From NCBI GenBank assembly GCA_016210545.1, contig JACQTY010000221.1:1-38873 (forward strand): DNA of 38,873 nucleotides. Direction: 5' to 3'. Shown piece by piece: positions 1-6,521 of the stretch. The DNA comes from Chloroflexota bacterium. GTDB taxonomy: Bacteria; Chloroflexota; Dehalococcoidia; JACVQG01. The notes under the pieces are model-generated. The model did no database searches and was not told where the DNA came from. It saw only the letters and a list, made by a program, of their open reading frames with translations. Made by a program: the position numbers and the translations under genes. Position 1 is the first letter of the stretch. Every line of letters starts with the position of its first letter.

Positions 1-135
1 AGCCCATGCAACTGTTCGGGCTCTTGGAATAACGGGCGCGACGACCCTGCTGACCCACGGCCTCTAGGACCAAGGGGGAATCGGTCTGTCGCACCCGACC
101 GGGGATGTCTCTGTCAACTATTGTTAATTATACAA

Positions 136-151
136 GGGGGATTCCTCCCCC
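136..151 (-). terminator. weak hairpin after the molybdopterin oxidoreductase
   Basis: Five-base G/C arms with a six-base loop lie just past the TAG stop on the minus strand and are followed by TTGTATAAT. The stem is short and the T-run poor, so this is only a possible terminator. I see no gene in bases 1-158. Confidence 0.35.
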
Positions 152-158
152 ACCCACC

Positions 159-2231
159 CTACGCTTTCTTTTTCTCCATCTTGCACAGCAGGCCCTTGAG
201 GGCCGGATATCCGGAAATAGTGTCGGCGGGGGTCTCATCGGTGAGCACATTGACGTTGGCCTCCCCCCAGCCGTGAGCGATGTTCAGCACGCCGGGGATA
301 ATGTCGCTGGTCACCTTCGCCTTGACGTCGATGCTGCCCCGTTTGGTGCTGATGGTCACCATATCCCCTTCCTTGACGCCGTACTTGGCTGCCGTCACGG
401 GGTTGACTTCCACTACCGCTTCGGGGAAACGACGGCGCATGCGCGGGATGTTGCGCAGTTGCGAGTGCAGGAAGGGCAGTATCCGGGCGCCGGTGGTCAG
501 TACCAGCGGGTACTCCCTGGCCAGGTCGGGCTGGCTCACCGGGCTTTCCGGGTTCTCCTTGAAGGTGGGCAGCGCCTCGCGTCCCATCTTGGCCAGGGCC
601 TCCGAGAATAGCTCCACCTTGCCGGAGGGCGTCTGGAACCCCTTCTGTTCATAGATCTTGTACCTCATATTGCCGATGTACGCCCCCTCGGGTTTCTCGT
701 CGGTCAACTGCTTGACGGTAAGTCCGGAGGGTTTCAGCATCCAGTCGATGGCCTCCTCGGGTTCCTTCCACGGGAAGTTCTCGCCATAGCCCATCTTCTT
801 GCCCAGCTCCATCCAGAACTTCAGGTCGGCCCAGCTCTCGCCCACCGGTTCAATGACCTTCTTGCGAAGCATCACGTAGGGCAACGGGAACATGAGGCGG
901 TACATGTCGACCAGGTCCGTGCGCTCGAAGAAGCTGGCCGCCGGCAAGACCATGTGGGCCAGCTTGGCCGTCTCGGTGAGGAACAGGTCCATCACCACCA
1001 GGAAGTCTATCTTTTGCAGGGCGCGGCGCAGCTTGTTGGTGTTGGGCCAGGTGGCCATAGGGTTGGAGCCGGAAATGATGGCCGCCTTAATAGGGTACGG
1101 ATTCTCGCTGAGGATCAGTTCCGGGAGGAGCATACCCTGCGACTCACCGAACATCCGGCCGAAGACGCCGTAGAATAGCGGGAATTTCTCCAGCCCGATG
1201 GGCGTGCCCTGCATCTTATCGGGGAAGCGGAAGTCGCTGATGCGCAGGGCAGGCGTGGTCACATAGCCGCCGGGGACCTCGAAGCTGCCGGTCAAGCACT
1301 CCAGCATAACCAGCAGCCGGGAGTTGTGGATGCCCGATGCCTGCTGGTCCAGGGGGTTGGTGCCCTGCACGATGGTCGCCGGCTGGTTCCTGGCGAAGGT
1401 GCGGGCAATCTCGCGGATGGTGTCGGCGGGCACCCAGGTGATCTCGGCTACCTTCTCCGGGGTGTACTGCTTTACGTGCTCCGCCAGCTTGTCAAAGCCG
1501 ACGGTGTATTTCTCGATGAATGCGGCGTCATATAGCTTCTCGCCGATGATGACGTTGAGCATGCCCAGCGCCAGGGCGCCGTCGGTGCCGGGGCGGGGCT
1601 GGGCGTGAATATCGGCCTTCTTGGCCAGGGCCGTCTTGCGGGGGTCGATGACAATGAGCTTGGGTTTCTTGGCCAGCGCCCGCTGCATCAGCCACCCGTA
1701 ATAGGGCGCCGAGTCCTCGGGGTTGTTGGCCCACACCAGAATCGTTTTGGCGTTCTCGGGGTCGGCGATGGAGTACTTGCCCGAGGTGAGGATGTGGCCG
1801 ATAAGCCGGCAGCGGAAGCACATGCTGTCCACCGAAAACACGTTGGGCGTGCCGTAGAGGTCGGTGAAACGGCGGATAAGCCCCTGGCTGCCGATGCCCT
1901 GGGTGAGCTGCACCATGCCCATTGCCACCACCGCGGACTGGGGGCCGAACTCGTCTTTGACCTTCTGTAGTTTCGTGGCGATGGTGTCCAGCGCCTCGTC
2001 CCAGGAGATGCGCGTCCATGAGTCGCCCTCGCGCTTCATGGGGTATTGGAGCCGTTGAGGCGAGTAGACCATGTCGGTGGAGGTGGCCCCCTTGGGGCAG
2101 AGCTTGCCGTGGTTGGCCGGGTGGTCCGGCGTTCCCTCCACCCTGACGATCTTGCCGTCCTCCACATAGGCGTTCATCCCGCAGCAGCCGCTGCACAACT
2201 GACAGGCCGTCTTTACCATTTTGGTAGTCAA
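159..2231 (-). CDS. molybdopterin-dependent oxidoreductase (DMSO reductase superfamily), cytoplasmic
   Basis: A catalytic subunit of about 690 residues that should bind bis-MGD and one [4Fe-4S] cluster. The N-terminus carries C-x2-C-x3-C-x27-C (CQLCSGCC...LCPKG), the cluster-binding pattern of the family. A Cys-containing stretch near residue 135 (MCFRCR) is a candidate metal ligand. The C-terminal part ends with the beta-barrel dinucleotide-binding region (LVLTTGAR...). No Tat signal is visible, so it probably works in the cytoplasm. The track ORF runs 70 residues further upstream, but TTG at 2231 has a perfect AAGGAGG five bases before it and follows a strong promoter, so I use it. No electron-transfer subunits (FeS or membrane anchor) are adjacent, so it may act alone, like acetylene hydratase-type or soluble aldehyde/hydroxyl-transferring members. 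The substrate cannot be told from the sequence. Confidence 0.9.
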   Translation of the reverse strand: MTTKMVKTACQLCSGCCGMNAYVEDGKIVRVEGTPDHPANHGKLCPKGATSTDMVYSPQRLQYPMKREGDSWTRISWDEALDTIATKLQKVKDEFGPQSAVVAMGMVQLTQGIGSQGLIRRFTDLYGTPNVFSVDSMCFRCRLIGHILTSGKYSIADPENAKTILVWANNPEDSAPYYGWLMQRALAKKPKLIVIDPRKTALAKKADIHAQPRPGTDGALALGMLNVIIGEKLYDAAFIEKYTVGFDKLAEHVKQYTPEKVAEITWVPADTIREIARTFARNQPATIVQGTNPLDQQASGIHNSRLLVMLECLTGSFEVPGGYVTTPALRISDFRFPDKMQGTPIGLEKFPLFYGVFGRMFGESQGMLLPELILSENPYPIKAAIISGSNPMATWPNTNKLRRALQKIDFLVVMDLFLTETAKLAHMVLPAASFFERTDLVDMYRLMFPLPYVMLRKKVIEPVGESWADLKFWMELGKKMGYGENFPWKEPEEAIDWMLKPSGLTVKQLTDEKPEGAYIGNMRYKIYEQKGFQTPSGKVELFSEALAKMGREALPTFKENPESPVSQPDLAREYPLVLTTGARILPFLHSQLRNIPRMRRRFPEAVVEVNPVTAAKYGVKEGDMVTISTKRGSIDVKAKVTSDIIPGVLNIAHGWGEANVNVLTDETPADTISGYPALKGLLCKMEKKKA

Positions 2232-2313
2232 AGTTGCCTCCTTAACATGGCTCCAGAGGATGCCGATCGCTCGCCAGGCGCGCCTGTAGGCGAGGAATGG
2301 GAAAGTTAGTTGG

Positions 2314-2342
2314 ATTATACTAGCTTCTACACGGGAAGGCAA
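2314..2342 (-). promoter_or_regulatory. sigma70-type promoter of the molybdopterin oxidoreductase
   Basis: On the minus strand TTGCCT is followed after exactly 17 bases by a perfect TATAAT. Transcription would start near 2307, giving a leader of about 75 bases before the TTG start. Confidence 0.65.
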
Positions 2343-2433
2343 CCGCGCGAGTGGCCCGGTGGCCCGTGCAAGTCCACGCCACTGCTGGCTATCTGTCTTG
2401 CATGGGCCTGGCAGCCCAAGGGCTGCGGGCGGT

Positions 2434-2694
2434 CTACCCACCCAGCGTAAACAGCGGATAGCGGTCGGTGAGCAGCAGGAAGGCGTACGCCGACACCCTC
2501 AGCCCCCAGGGGGACACGCCAACGATAAAGTCGAACAGCGACCTGGGGTAGCGCAACGTAAACAAGATGGCAAACCAGGCGAAGATCACACAGAAGACCG
2601 CGGCTATGCCCAGGAAAGCGAGAACGACTAGGTGGGGAATCGCCAGAAGCCATTTGGCCGGCGGCAGCCAGCGGTTCAGGCCTCCTTTGACATC
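2434..2694 (-). pseudogene. DUF4389 membrane-protein remnant (C-terminal part only)
   Basis: In a minus-strand frame that the ORF track does not list there is an open stretch reading GLNRWLPPAKWLLAIPHLVV and ending TDRYPLFTLGG-stop. It matches the hydrophobic core of DUF4389 proteins, for example the intact copy at 16776-17117 (FRAFLVIPHIAV, GKYPPFGG). The usual N-terminal YPVRLEVDYPER segment is missing. The open frame is closed upstream by a TAG at 2743-2745 and contains no ATG, GTG or TTG before the conserved part. I read it as a decayed or 5'-truncated gene; a functional protein would need an undetected start or a sequencing error. Confidence 0.7.
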
Positions 2695-2817
2695 CGGTGA
2701 ACCTGGCCCGGTTGCCCCGTTGGCCTTGAATCCTTGCGGTCCCTAACTGTCTCGCGACTGATGGTATCTCTGCGGCCACCGGCCGTCAAGCCCTTGATCC
2801 GCCATCAAAAAGAGATG

Positions 2818-2839
2818 TGGCAGGCACGGAGGCCTGCCA
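2818..2839. repeat. small palindrome (TGGCAGGC loop GCCTGCCA)
   Basis: Eight-base perfect arms with a six-base loop. It is one of several G/C-rich hairpins in the intergenic spaces of this window. No T-run follows, so it looks like a dispersed repeat rather than a terminator. Confidence 0.6.
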
Positions 2840-2888
2840 TACGAACGGGGGATCCCGACTTGTCGGGAGCTGTCTGTAGAGCGCCCAG

Positions 2889-2954
2889 TGTTTCACCAGG
2901 TAGGTGAACAAACCTTACGTTTCCTGAGATTCAATAGGTGGTGGATTTTGGAAG
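2889..2954 (+). repeat. dispersed repeat, copy 1 (ends AATAGGTGGTGGATT)
   Basis: Aligns without gaps to 3292-3357, 52 of 66 bases identical by my count, and more loosely to 29212-29261. Copies 2 and 3 sit just upstream of predicted promoters; here the downstream part is taken up by another inverted-repeat element at 2971. Confidence 0.75.
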
Positions 2955-2970
2955 ACAGGGCCTTTGCATT

Positions 2971-3048
2971 GTCATTCTGGAGCGTAGCGAAGAATCTCAG
3001 GGTCGGGCGCTCCTCGCTCCCCAGATGCTTCGCTTTGCTCAGCATGAC
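2971..3048. repeat. REP-like inverted-repeat element (GTCATTCT...AGCATGAC)
   Basis: The two halves are imperfect inverted copies: the left reads GTCATTCTGGAGCGTAGCGA and the right, reverse-complemented, GTCATGCTGAGCAAAGCGAA. A lone half-copy starts at 21420 (GTCATTCTGAGCCGTAGCGA). Flanks on both sides are themselves inverted (CCTTTGCATT and AATGCAAAG), so the element appears nested in an older one. Confidence 0.7.
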
Positions 3049-3169
3049 AGGTGACATGGCCTCTCCGATATGGGACTCTTCTGCATAATGCAAAGACCCT
3101 GTTTTGGAAGCCCGTAATCCGCCTTCAAAAAGAACAGCGAGGACCGATCTGGAGGAGCGGGATCATTCA

Positions 3170-3242
3170 TGTCATTCCGGCCCCCGAGCCGGAATCTAGG
3201 TCCCCGTATCTTCTCTGGATTCTGGCCTTCGCTAGAATGACA
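3170..3242. repeat. REP-like pair (GTCATTCCGG...AGAATGAC)
   Basis: GTCATTC and GAATGAC lie at the ends, with an internal GCCGGAATC hairpin. A related half lies at 24050-24080 (GTCATTCCGGCGAAAGCCGG). The rest of the 2743-3367 gap holds only such repeats; I see no gene in it. Confidence 0.6.
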
Positions 3243-3291
3243 GTTGGGGAGCATCCACTAGCGCGTTGCCCAGCCAAGCCGGGCGTTGGAA

Positions 3292-3357
3292 TGTTGCACC
3301 GAGTGGGTGAAAAAACGGTCCCTTTGGCGAGATGCAATAGGTGGTGGATTATGGAAG
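3292..3357 (+). repeat. dispersed repeat, copy 2, upstream of a promoter
   Basis: The partner of 2889-2954. Its conserved end GGTGGTGGATT(A/T)TGGA stops 35 bases before a TATAAT box, the same distance as for copy 3 at 29212-29261. Confidence 0.75.
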
Positions 3358-3367
3358 CCCACTGGCA

Positions 3368-3396
3368 TGGAAAAATTCCCCTGCACATACTATAAT
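3368..3396 (+). promoter_or_regulatory. sigma70-type promoter of the moaD-like/maoC/xdhC run
   Basis: TGGAAA (4 of 6 to the -35 consensus), a 17-base spacer and a perfect TATAAT. The start site would be near 3403, about 30 bases before the first ATG. Confidence 0.6.
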
Positions 3397-3433
3397 AAAG
3401 TCCGAATATCGCCCGCTTCGGGAGAGGCAGCAT

Positions 3434-3706
3434 ATGAGAATACGTCTGACAAGCAATGTTGACCTGGGACTGGGAAGCATCCAGCTAGCGAAAGGAACGT
3501 CTCTGCGCGCCCTGTTGATGGAGCTTTCCTCAAAGGTGCGGGACCTCACTCTGATTGATCCCAAGACCTCAGATCTGGATGACTTCTTCGTGGTGTCGGT
3601 TAACGGCCAGGAGGTGCCCTTCCTGCCCGAGAGGCTGGAGACGATGCTGAAGGACGGCGACGAAGTCCAGGTAGCCATAGTTTCTTTCGGGGGGGGCGAG
3701 CGGTGA
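3434..3706 (+). CDS. ubiquitin-like MoaD/ThiS family sulfur-carrier-type protein
   Basis: A 90-residue beta-grasp protein. It has the family features: a DFFVVSVNGQEVPF-type strand, then a DGDEVQV segment followed by a hydrophobic strand and a glycine run near the end. MoaD and ThiS carry sulfur on a C-terminal Gly-Gly made into a thiocarboxylate; here the tail is FGGGER, so two residues follow the glycines. It would need trimming, or it may be a structural relative that does not carry sulfur. The ATG at 3434 has GGAGAGG six bases upstream; the longer track ORF starts inside the promoter and is rejected. The stop overlaps the next gene's GTG start by four bases, so the two are translated together. 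Neither a MoeB/ThiF-type activating enzyme nor a MoaE is in the window. Confidence 0.8.
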   Translation: MRIRLTSNVDLGLGSIQLAKGTSLRALLMELSSKVRDLTLIDPKTSDLDDFFVVSVNGQEVPFLPERLETMLKDGDEVQVAIVSFGGGER

Positions 3707-4149
3707 GGTACTTCGAGGACATGCAGATTGGCGACAAGGTCAAGACAAAGGGCAAGACGCTCACTGACTCCATAGTCACCACGGTGGTCGCCCTCGGTGG
3801 GTACACCGAACCTTTCTTCCATGATGAGGAGTACGCGAAGACAACGCAGTTCGGCGGACGGATCGCCCCCGGGATACTGGCGGTGCTGGTCGGCGGCGGG
3901 CTTTCGGAGCAGGCCGGCTACTTCGCCGGTTCTACGATCGCCATGATGGGAATGGATAACATAAAGTTTATCGCTCCGATCAAGCCAGGGGACACCATCC
4001 GCGTGAAGTCGGAGATAACTGACAAGAAGGAGACGTCCAAGCCTGACCGGGGCCTGGTCTTCGATAGGAAGATGGCGATCAATCAGAGGGGTGAGGTGGT
4101 TGTCCAGTGGGAGACAGTCCATCTGGTGAAGCGCCGGCCAAAATCGTAG
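3703..4149 (+). CDS. MaoC-like hotdog-fold dehydratase/hydratase
   Basis: A 148-residue MaoC-type protein with the recognisable FGGRIAPGILA block and a C-terminal GDTIRVKSEI strand. Such proteins hydrate enoyl-CoAs or act as acyl dehydratases. The usual catalytic motif G-D-x-N-P-x-H is altered: this protein reads GGYTEPFFHDEEYAK, so the Asp position is Tyr and the His is one residue late. It may be catalytically changed or a thioester-binding relative. The GTG start overlaps the previous stop (GTGA), showing translational coupling with the MoaD-like gene. Family assignment is good; enzymatic activity is uncertain. Confidence 0.82.
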   Translation: MRYFEDMQIGDKVKTKGKTLTDSIVTTVVALGGYTEPFFHDEEYAKTTQFGGRIAPGILAVLVGGGLSEQAGYFAGSTIAMMGMDNIKFIAPIKPGDTIRVKSEITDKKETSKPDRGLVFDRKMAINQRGEVVVQWETVHLVKRRPKS

Positions 4150-4169
4150 GGGCACGCGGCCGCGTGCCC
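4150..4169. repeat. 20-bp perfect palindrome (GGGCACGCGG/CCGCGTGCCC)
   Basis: It lies right after the maoC-like stop codon and before the xdhC RBS. It resembles the GTAGGGGCA-type hairpins at 17354-17374 and 35483-35553. It could weaken read-through into xdhC. Confidence 0.7.
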
Positions 4170-4186
4170 GGGTCGAGGTGGGGAAT

Positions 4187-4978
4187 ATGGAAGACATATA
4201 TAGAGAGATAGTCAGAATTCAAGAAGAAGGCGGGCAGGCTGCCCTGGCCACCATCCTCTGGGTCAAGGGGTCCACACCGCGCTCCTCGGGGACCAAGATG
4301 CTGTTGCGCAGCGATGGCACCATCCTGGGTTCGGTGGGTGGCGGCTGCGCCGAGGCCGAGGTGTGGCAGGCGGCCAAGGATGTCATGCGGACCGGCACGG
4401 CGAAGGTGTTCAAGTTCGACCTGACCGGCCGCGAGGCTACGCCCGACGGCCTTATCTGCGGCGGTATCATGGAGGTCTATCTGGAGCCGATTATCTCTCA
4501 GCCTGCCCTGTTCCTTATTGGCGCCGGACACATAGCCAACTATACGGCGAAGCTGGCGAAATCGGTGGGCTTCAAGGTAACCGTCGTCGATGACCGCCCC
4601 GCTTTTGCCAACAAGGAGAAGTTTCCCGAGGCCGACTCGGTGGTCGCCCAGGAATTTGAGCTTGCCCTGCCGGAGCTGAAGATAACCAGGAACTCCTACA
4701 TTGTCATCGCCTGCCGCGGGCATGAGCTGGACCAGATGGTGCTCCAGTGGGCGGTGATGACCGACGCCCGTTATGTGGGCATGATCGGCAGCAAGAAAAA
4801 GGTGAAGACCACTTTTGACAATCTGAAGCAGAAGAGTATCCCCGCGGAGCGTCTCCAGAAGGTGCACGCCCCCATTGGGCTGGAGATCTACTCCGAGACC
4901 CCTGAGGAGATAGCGGTAAGCATAGTGGCCGAACTGATAAAGGTGCGACGGCAGAAGAATCTGGAACAACAAGAGTAG
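4187..4978 (+). CDS. XdhC/CoxI family molybdenum-cofactor insertion and maturation factor
   Basis: A 263-residue protein. The N-terminal XdhC domain has GSTPRSSGTKMLL and GSVGGGCAEAEV; the C-terminal Rossmann domain has LFLIGAGHIA, then MIGSKKKV and a closing ETPEEIAVSIVAELI helix. XdhC proteins bind Mo-cofactor and help sulfurate and insert it into molybdenum hydroxylases of the xanthine dehydrogenase/CO dehydrogenase family. No such hydroxylase lies in this window; the only Mo enzyme here is of a different class, so the client is probably elsewhere. The ATG at 4187 has GAGG eight bases upstream and is preferred to the GTG at 4178, which lies inside that RBS. Confidence 0.88.
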   Translation: MEDIYREIVRIQEEGGQAALATILWVKGSTPRSSGTKMLLRSDGTILGSVGGGCAEAEVWQAAKDVMRTGTAKVFKFDLTGREATPDGLICGGIMEVYLEPIISQPALFLIGAGHIANYTAKLAKSVGFKVTVVDDRPAFANKEKFPEADSVVAQEFELALPELKITRNSYIVIACRGHELDQMVLQWAVMTDARYVGMIGSKKKVKTTFDNLKQKSIPAERLQKVHAPIGLEIYSETPEEIAVSIVAELIKVRRQKNLEQQE

Positions 4979-5011
4979 GACCAGCCTGCCCGTGCCAGAA
5001 AAGGTTGAAGC

Positions 5012-5401
5012 ATGCCCAATCGTGCCCGGGACTGGCTGCGCCAGGCCACTCGTGACCTGAAACAGGCGGAGGATTCCCAGCGGGCTGAACTGCACGAGTG
5101 GGCGTGTTTTGCTTCTCAACAGGCAGCGGAGAAGGCCGTAAAGGCGCTGCACATGCACCTGGCGCAAGAGGCGTGGGGCCACGTCGTGGCCAAATTGATA
5201 ACGGAGTTGCCGGCCAGCGTAGTTGCCCCGCAGGGCCTGGTCGAAAAGGCCCGGGTCCTGGACAACTTCTACATTCCGCCTCGCTATCCGAACAGCCATC
5301 CCGAGGGCGCGCCGTTCGAGCATTATGGGCCGCTCCAGAGTGAGGAGGCGATCCGATATGCCCGTGAGATCGTTGAATTCGTCCGTACTCAGATGGCCTG
5401 A
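5012..5401 (+). CDS. HEPN domain protein (possible RNase toxin of an MNT-HEPN pair)
   Basis: A 129-residue helical HEPN protein with the typical QQAAEKAVKAL helix and an R-x4-H motif in RYPNSH, the pattern of HEPN ribonucleases. In HepT/MntA-type modules the HEPN protein is an RNA-cleaving toxin and the nucleotidyltransferase silences it by AMPylation. This protein belongs to the PF05168-like branch with PPRYPN rather than the DUF86 HepT branch, so the same mechanism is only an inference. It is followed by an MNT gene overlapping by 44 bases. RBS AAGG lies before the ATG. xdhC ends only 33 bases upstream, so it could share that transcript. Confidence 0.85.
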   Translation: MPNRARDWLRQATRDLKQAEDSQRAELHEWACFASQQAAEKAVKALHMHLAQEAWGHVVAKLITELPASVVAPQGLVEKARVLDNFYIPPRYPNSHPEGAPFEHYGPLQSEEAIRYAREIVEFVRTQMA

Positions 5402-5747
5402 CCACGCCACTGTCGACCGGGCCGCTCGCGCCTGGGCAAAAGAGGTTGCCGGGGCGCGGAGGGACGTCGTACGTATTGGCTATTTCGGATCTTACGCACG
5501 GGGAGACTGGGGCGTGGGCAGCGACCTGGACCTGGTGATCATGCTGGACCGCTCTCTACTGCCTTTCCATCGGCGGTCGTTGGAGTGGGATGCCACCGTG
5601 CTTCCCGTTCCCGCGGACGTCCTTGTATATACGCAGGAGGAGTGGGAAACGTTGGAACGAGAGGGAGGGTTTCCGCGGTCGATAGGCCGGGAAATTGTAT
5701 GGATATATGTCCGAGGCGTCCTCCAGGGCAAAGGTATTGAAGGATGA
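5358..5747 (+). CDS. MNT-type nucleotidyltransferase (partner of the HEPN protein)
   Basis: A 129-residue protein of the minimal nucleotidyltransferase family. It has the GSYARG...SDLDLV motif with two metal-binding Asp residues, and a third candidate Asp in ADVLVYT. The track ORF starts at 5223 inside the HEPN gene; the ATG at 5358 has AGGAGG nine bases upstream and gives a normal-length protein. It would still overlap the HEPN gene by 44 bases, so expression of the two is linked. The likely role is to modify and neutralise the HEPN partner; a general housekeeping role has also been proposed for such pairs. Its stop overlaps the protease start by ATGA. Confidence 0.83.
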   Translation: MPVRSLNSSVLRWPDHATVDRAARAWAKEVAGARRDVVRIGYFGSYARGDWGVGSDLDLVIMLDRSLLPFHRRSLEWDATVLPVPADVLVYTQEEWETLEREGGFPRSIGREIVWIYVRGVLQGKGIEG

Positions 5748-6397
5748 TCCTCAGAAATCTGGGTTTGCTCGGTGACGACCCCAGGCGGTTCGTTGCCCTT
5801 CTCCTGGCGTGGGCTGTTGCCGTTGTTATCGCCCTGTCTGTCCACGAGCTCAGCCATGGCCTGGTAGCCAACTGGTTGGGCGACCCCACGCCCAAGAGGC
5901 AGGGGCGATTAACCTTGAACCCGATAGCTCACATGGACCCCATCGGGACGGCGCTCTTGTTCCTGGTAGGTTTCGGCTGGGCCAAGCCGGTCCAGGTGAA
6001 CCCGCTTAACCTGCGGGTCGGCGAGAAGTGGGGCATGGCCCTGGTAGGCGCTGCCGGTCCAATTTCAAACCTGGTTGCCGCTGGCATATTTACTCAGGGC
6101 CTGCTCTTGGTCCGGGGGCCCATCGAGGAATTGCTGTTCGATATCGTCGCAATCAATATTATCCTGGCCATATTTAACCTGATCCCCTTGCCCCCTCTGG
6201 ACGGCTTTCATGTGGCCCTGGGAGTGCTTCCCCAAGACCTGTCTAACACCCTGGCCCGGCTCCGGGCGTACGGGCCAGTCATGCTTATTGGGCTGCTGGC
6301 CCTGGACAATCTGACCGGGCTGAACTTTCTCGGCAGGACAATAGGGCCTGCCATCGACCTGTTCCTGCGTGTCTTCACCTGGGGCGCGTTTTCGTAA
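5744..6397 (+). CDS. site-2 protease family (M50) intramembrane metalloprotease
   Basis: A 217-residue membrane protein with several hydrophobic segments. HELSHG in the first provides the HExxH zinc ligands and catalytic Glu, and NLIPLPPLDGF supplies the LDG-type Asp ligand. GFGWAKPVQVNP is the conserved loop of the short, PDZ-less branch common in Chloroflexota and Gram-positive bacteria. Site-2 proteases cut within membranes, often releasing regulators, but the substrate is unknown. The ATG overlaps the MNT stop by four bases, an unusual link between a HEPN/MNT module and a protease. Confidence 0.9.
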   Translation: MILRNLGLLGDDPRRFVALLLAWAVAVVIALSVHELSHGLVANWLGDPTPKRQGRLTLNPIAHMDPIGTALLFLVGFGWAKPVQVNPLNLRVGEKWGMALVGAAGPISNLVAAGIFTQGLLLVRGPIEELLFDIVAINIILAIFNLIPLPPLDGFHVALGVLPQDLSNTLARLRAYGPVMLIGLLALDNLTGLNFLGRTIGPAIDLFLRVFTWGAFS

Positions 6398-6521
6398 GAC
6401 CTATCGTGGCTCGATAGGGCGCGCCGGTGTTTGCACAGGCGGCGCTGCCTTATCTGATAATGTTTGGGATTTGGCGCTTTGGATTTGGAATGTTTCACAC
6501 CACCAGCGCTGGAGGTCCTGT

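Noticed and set aside
4187-4978. XdhC as maturation factor for the molybdopterin enzyme at 159-2231
   Set aside because: XdhC serves xanthine dehydrogenase-type hydroxylases. The enzyme here is of the DMSO reductase superfamily, which normally uses other chaperones.
5012-5747. Naming the pair HepT/MntA
   Set aside because: The HEPN protein has the PPRYPN-type motif rather than the DUF86 HepT signature, so the type VII mechanism is not established for it.
6429-6460. Promoter before tyrA (TTGCAC...GATAAT)
   Set aside because: The spacer is 19 bases and both boxes match poorly; too weak to list.
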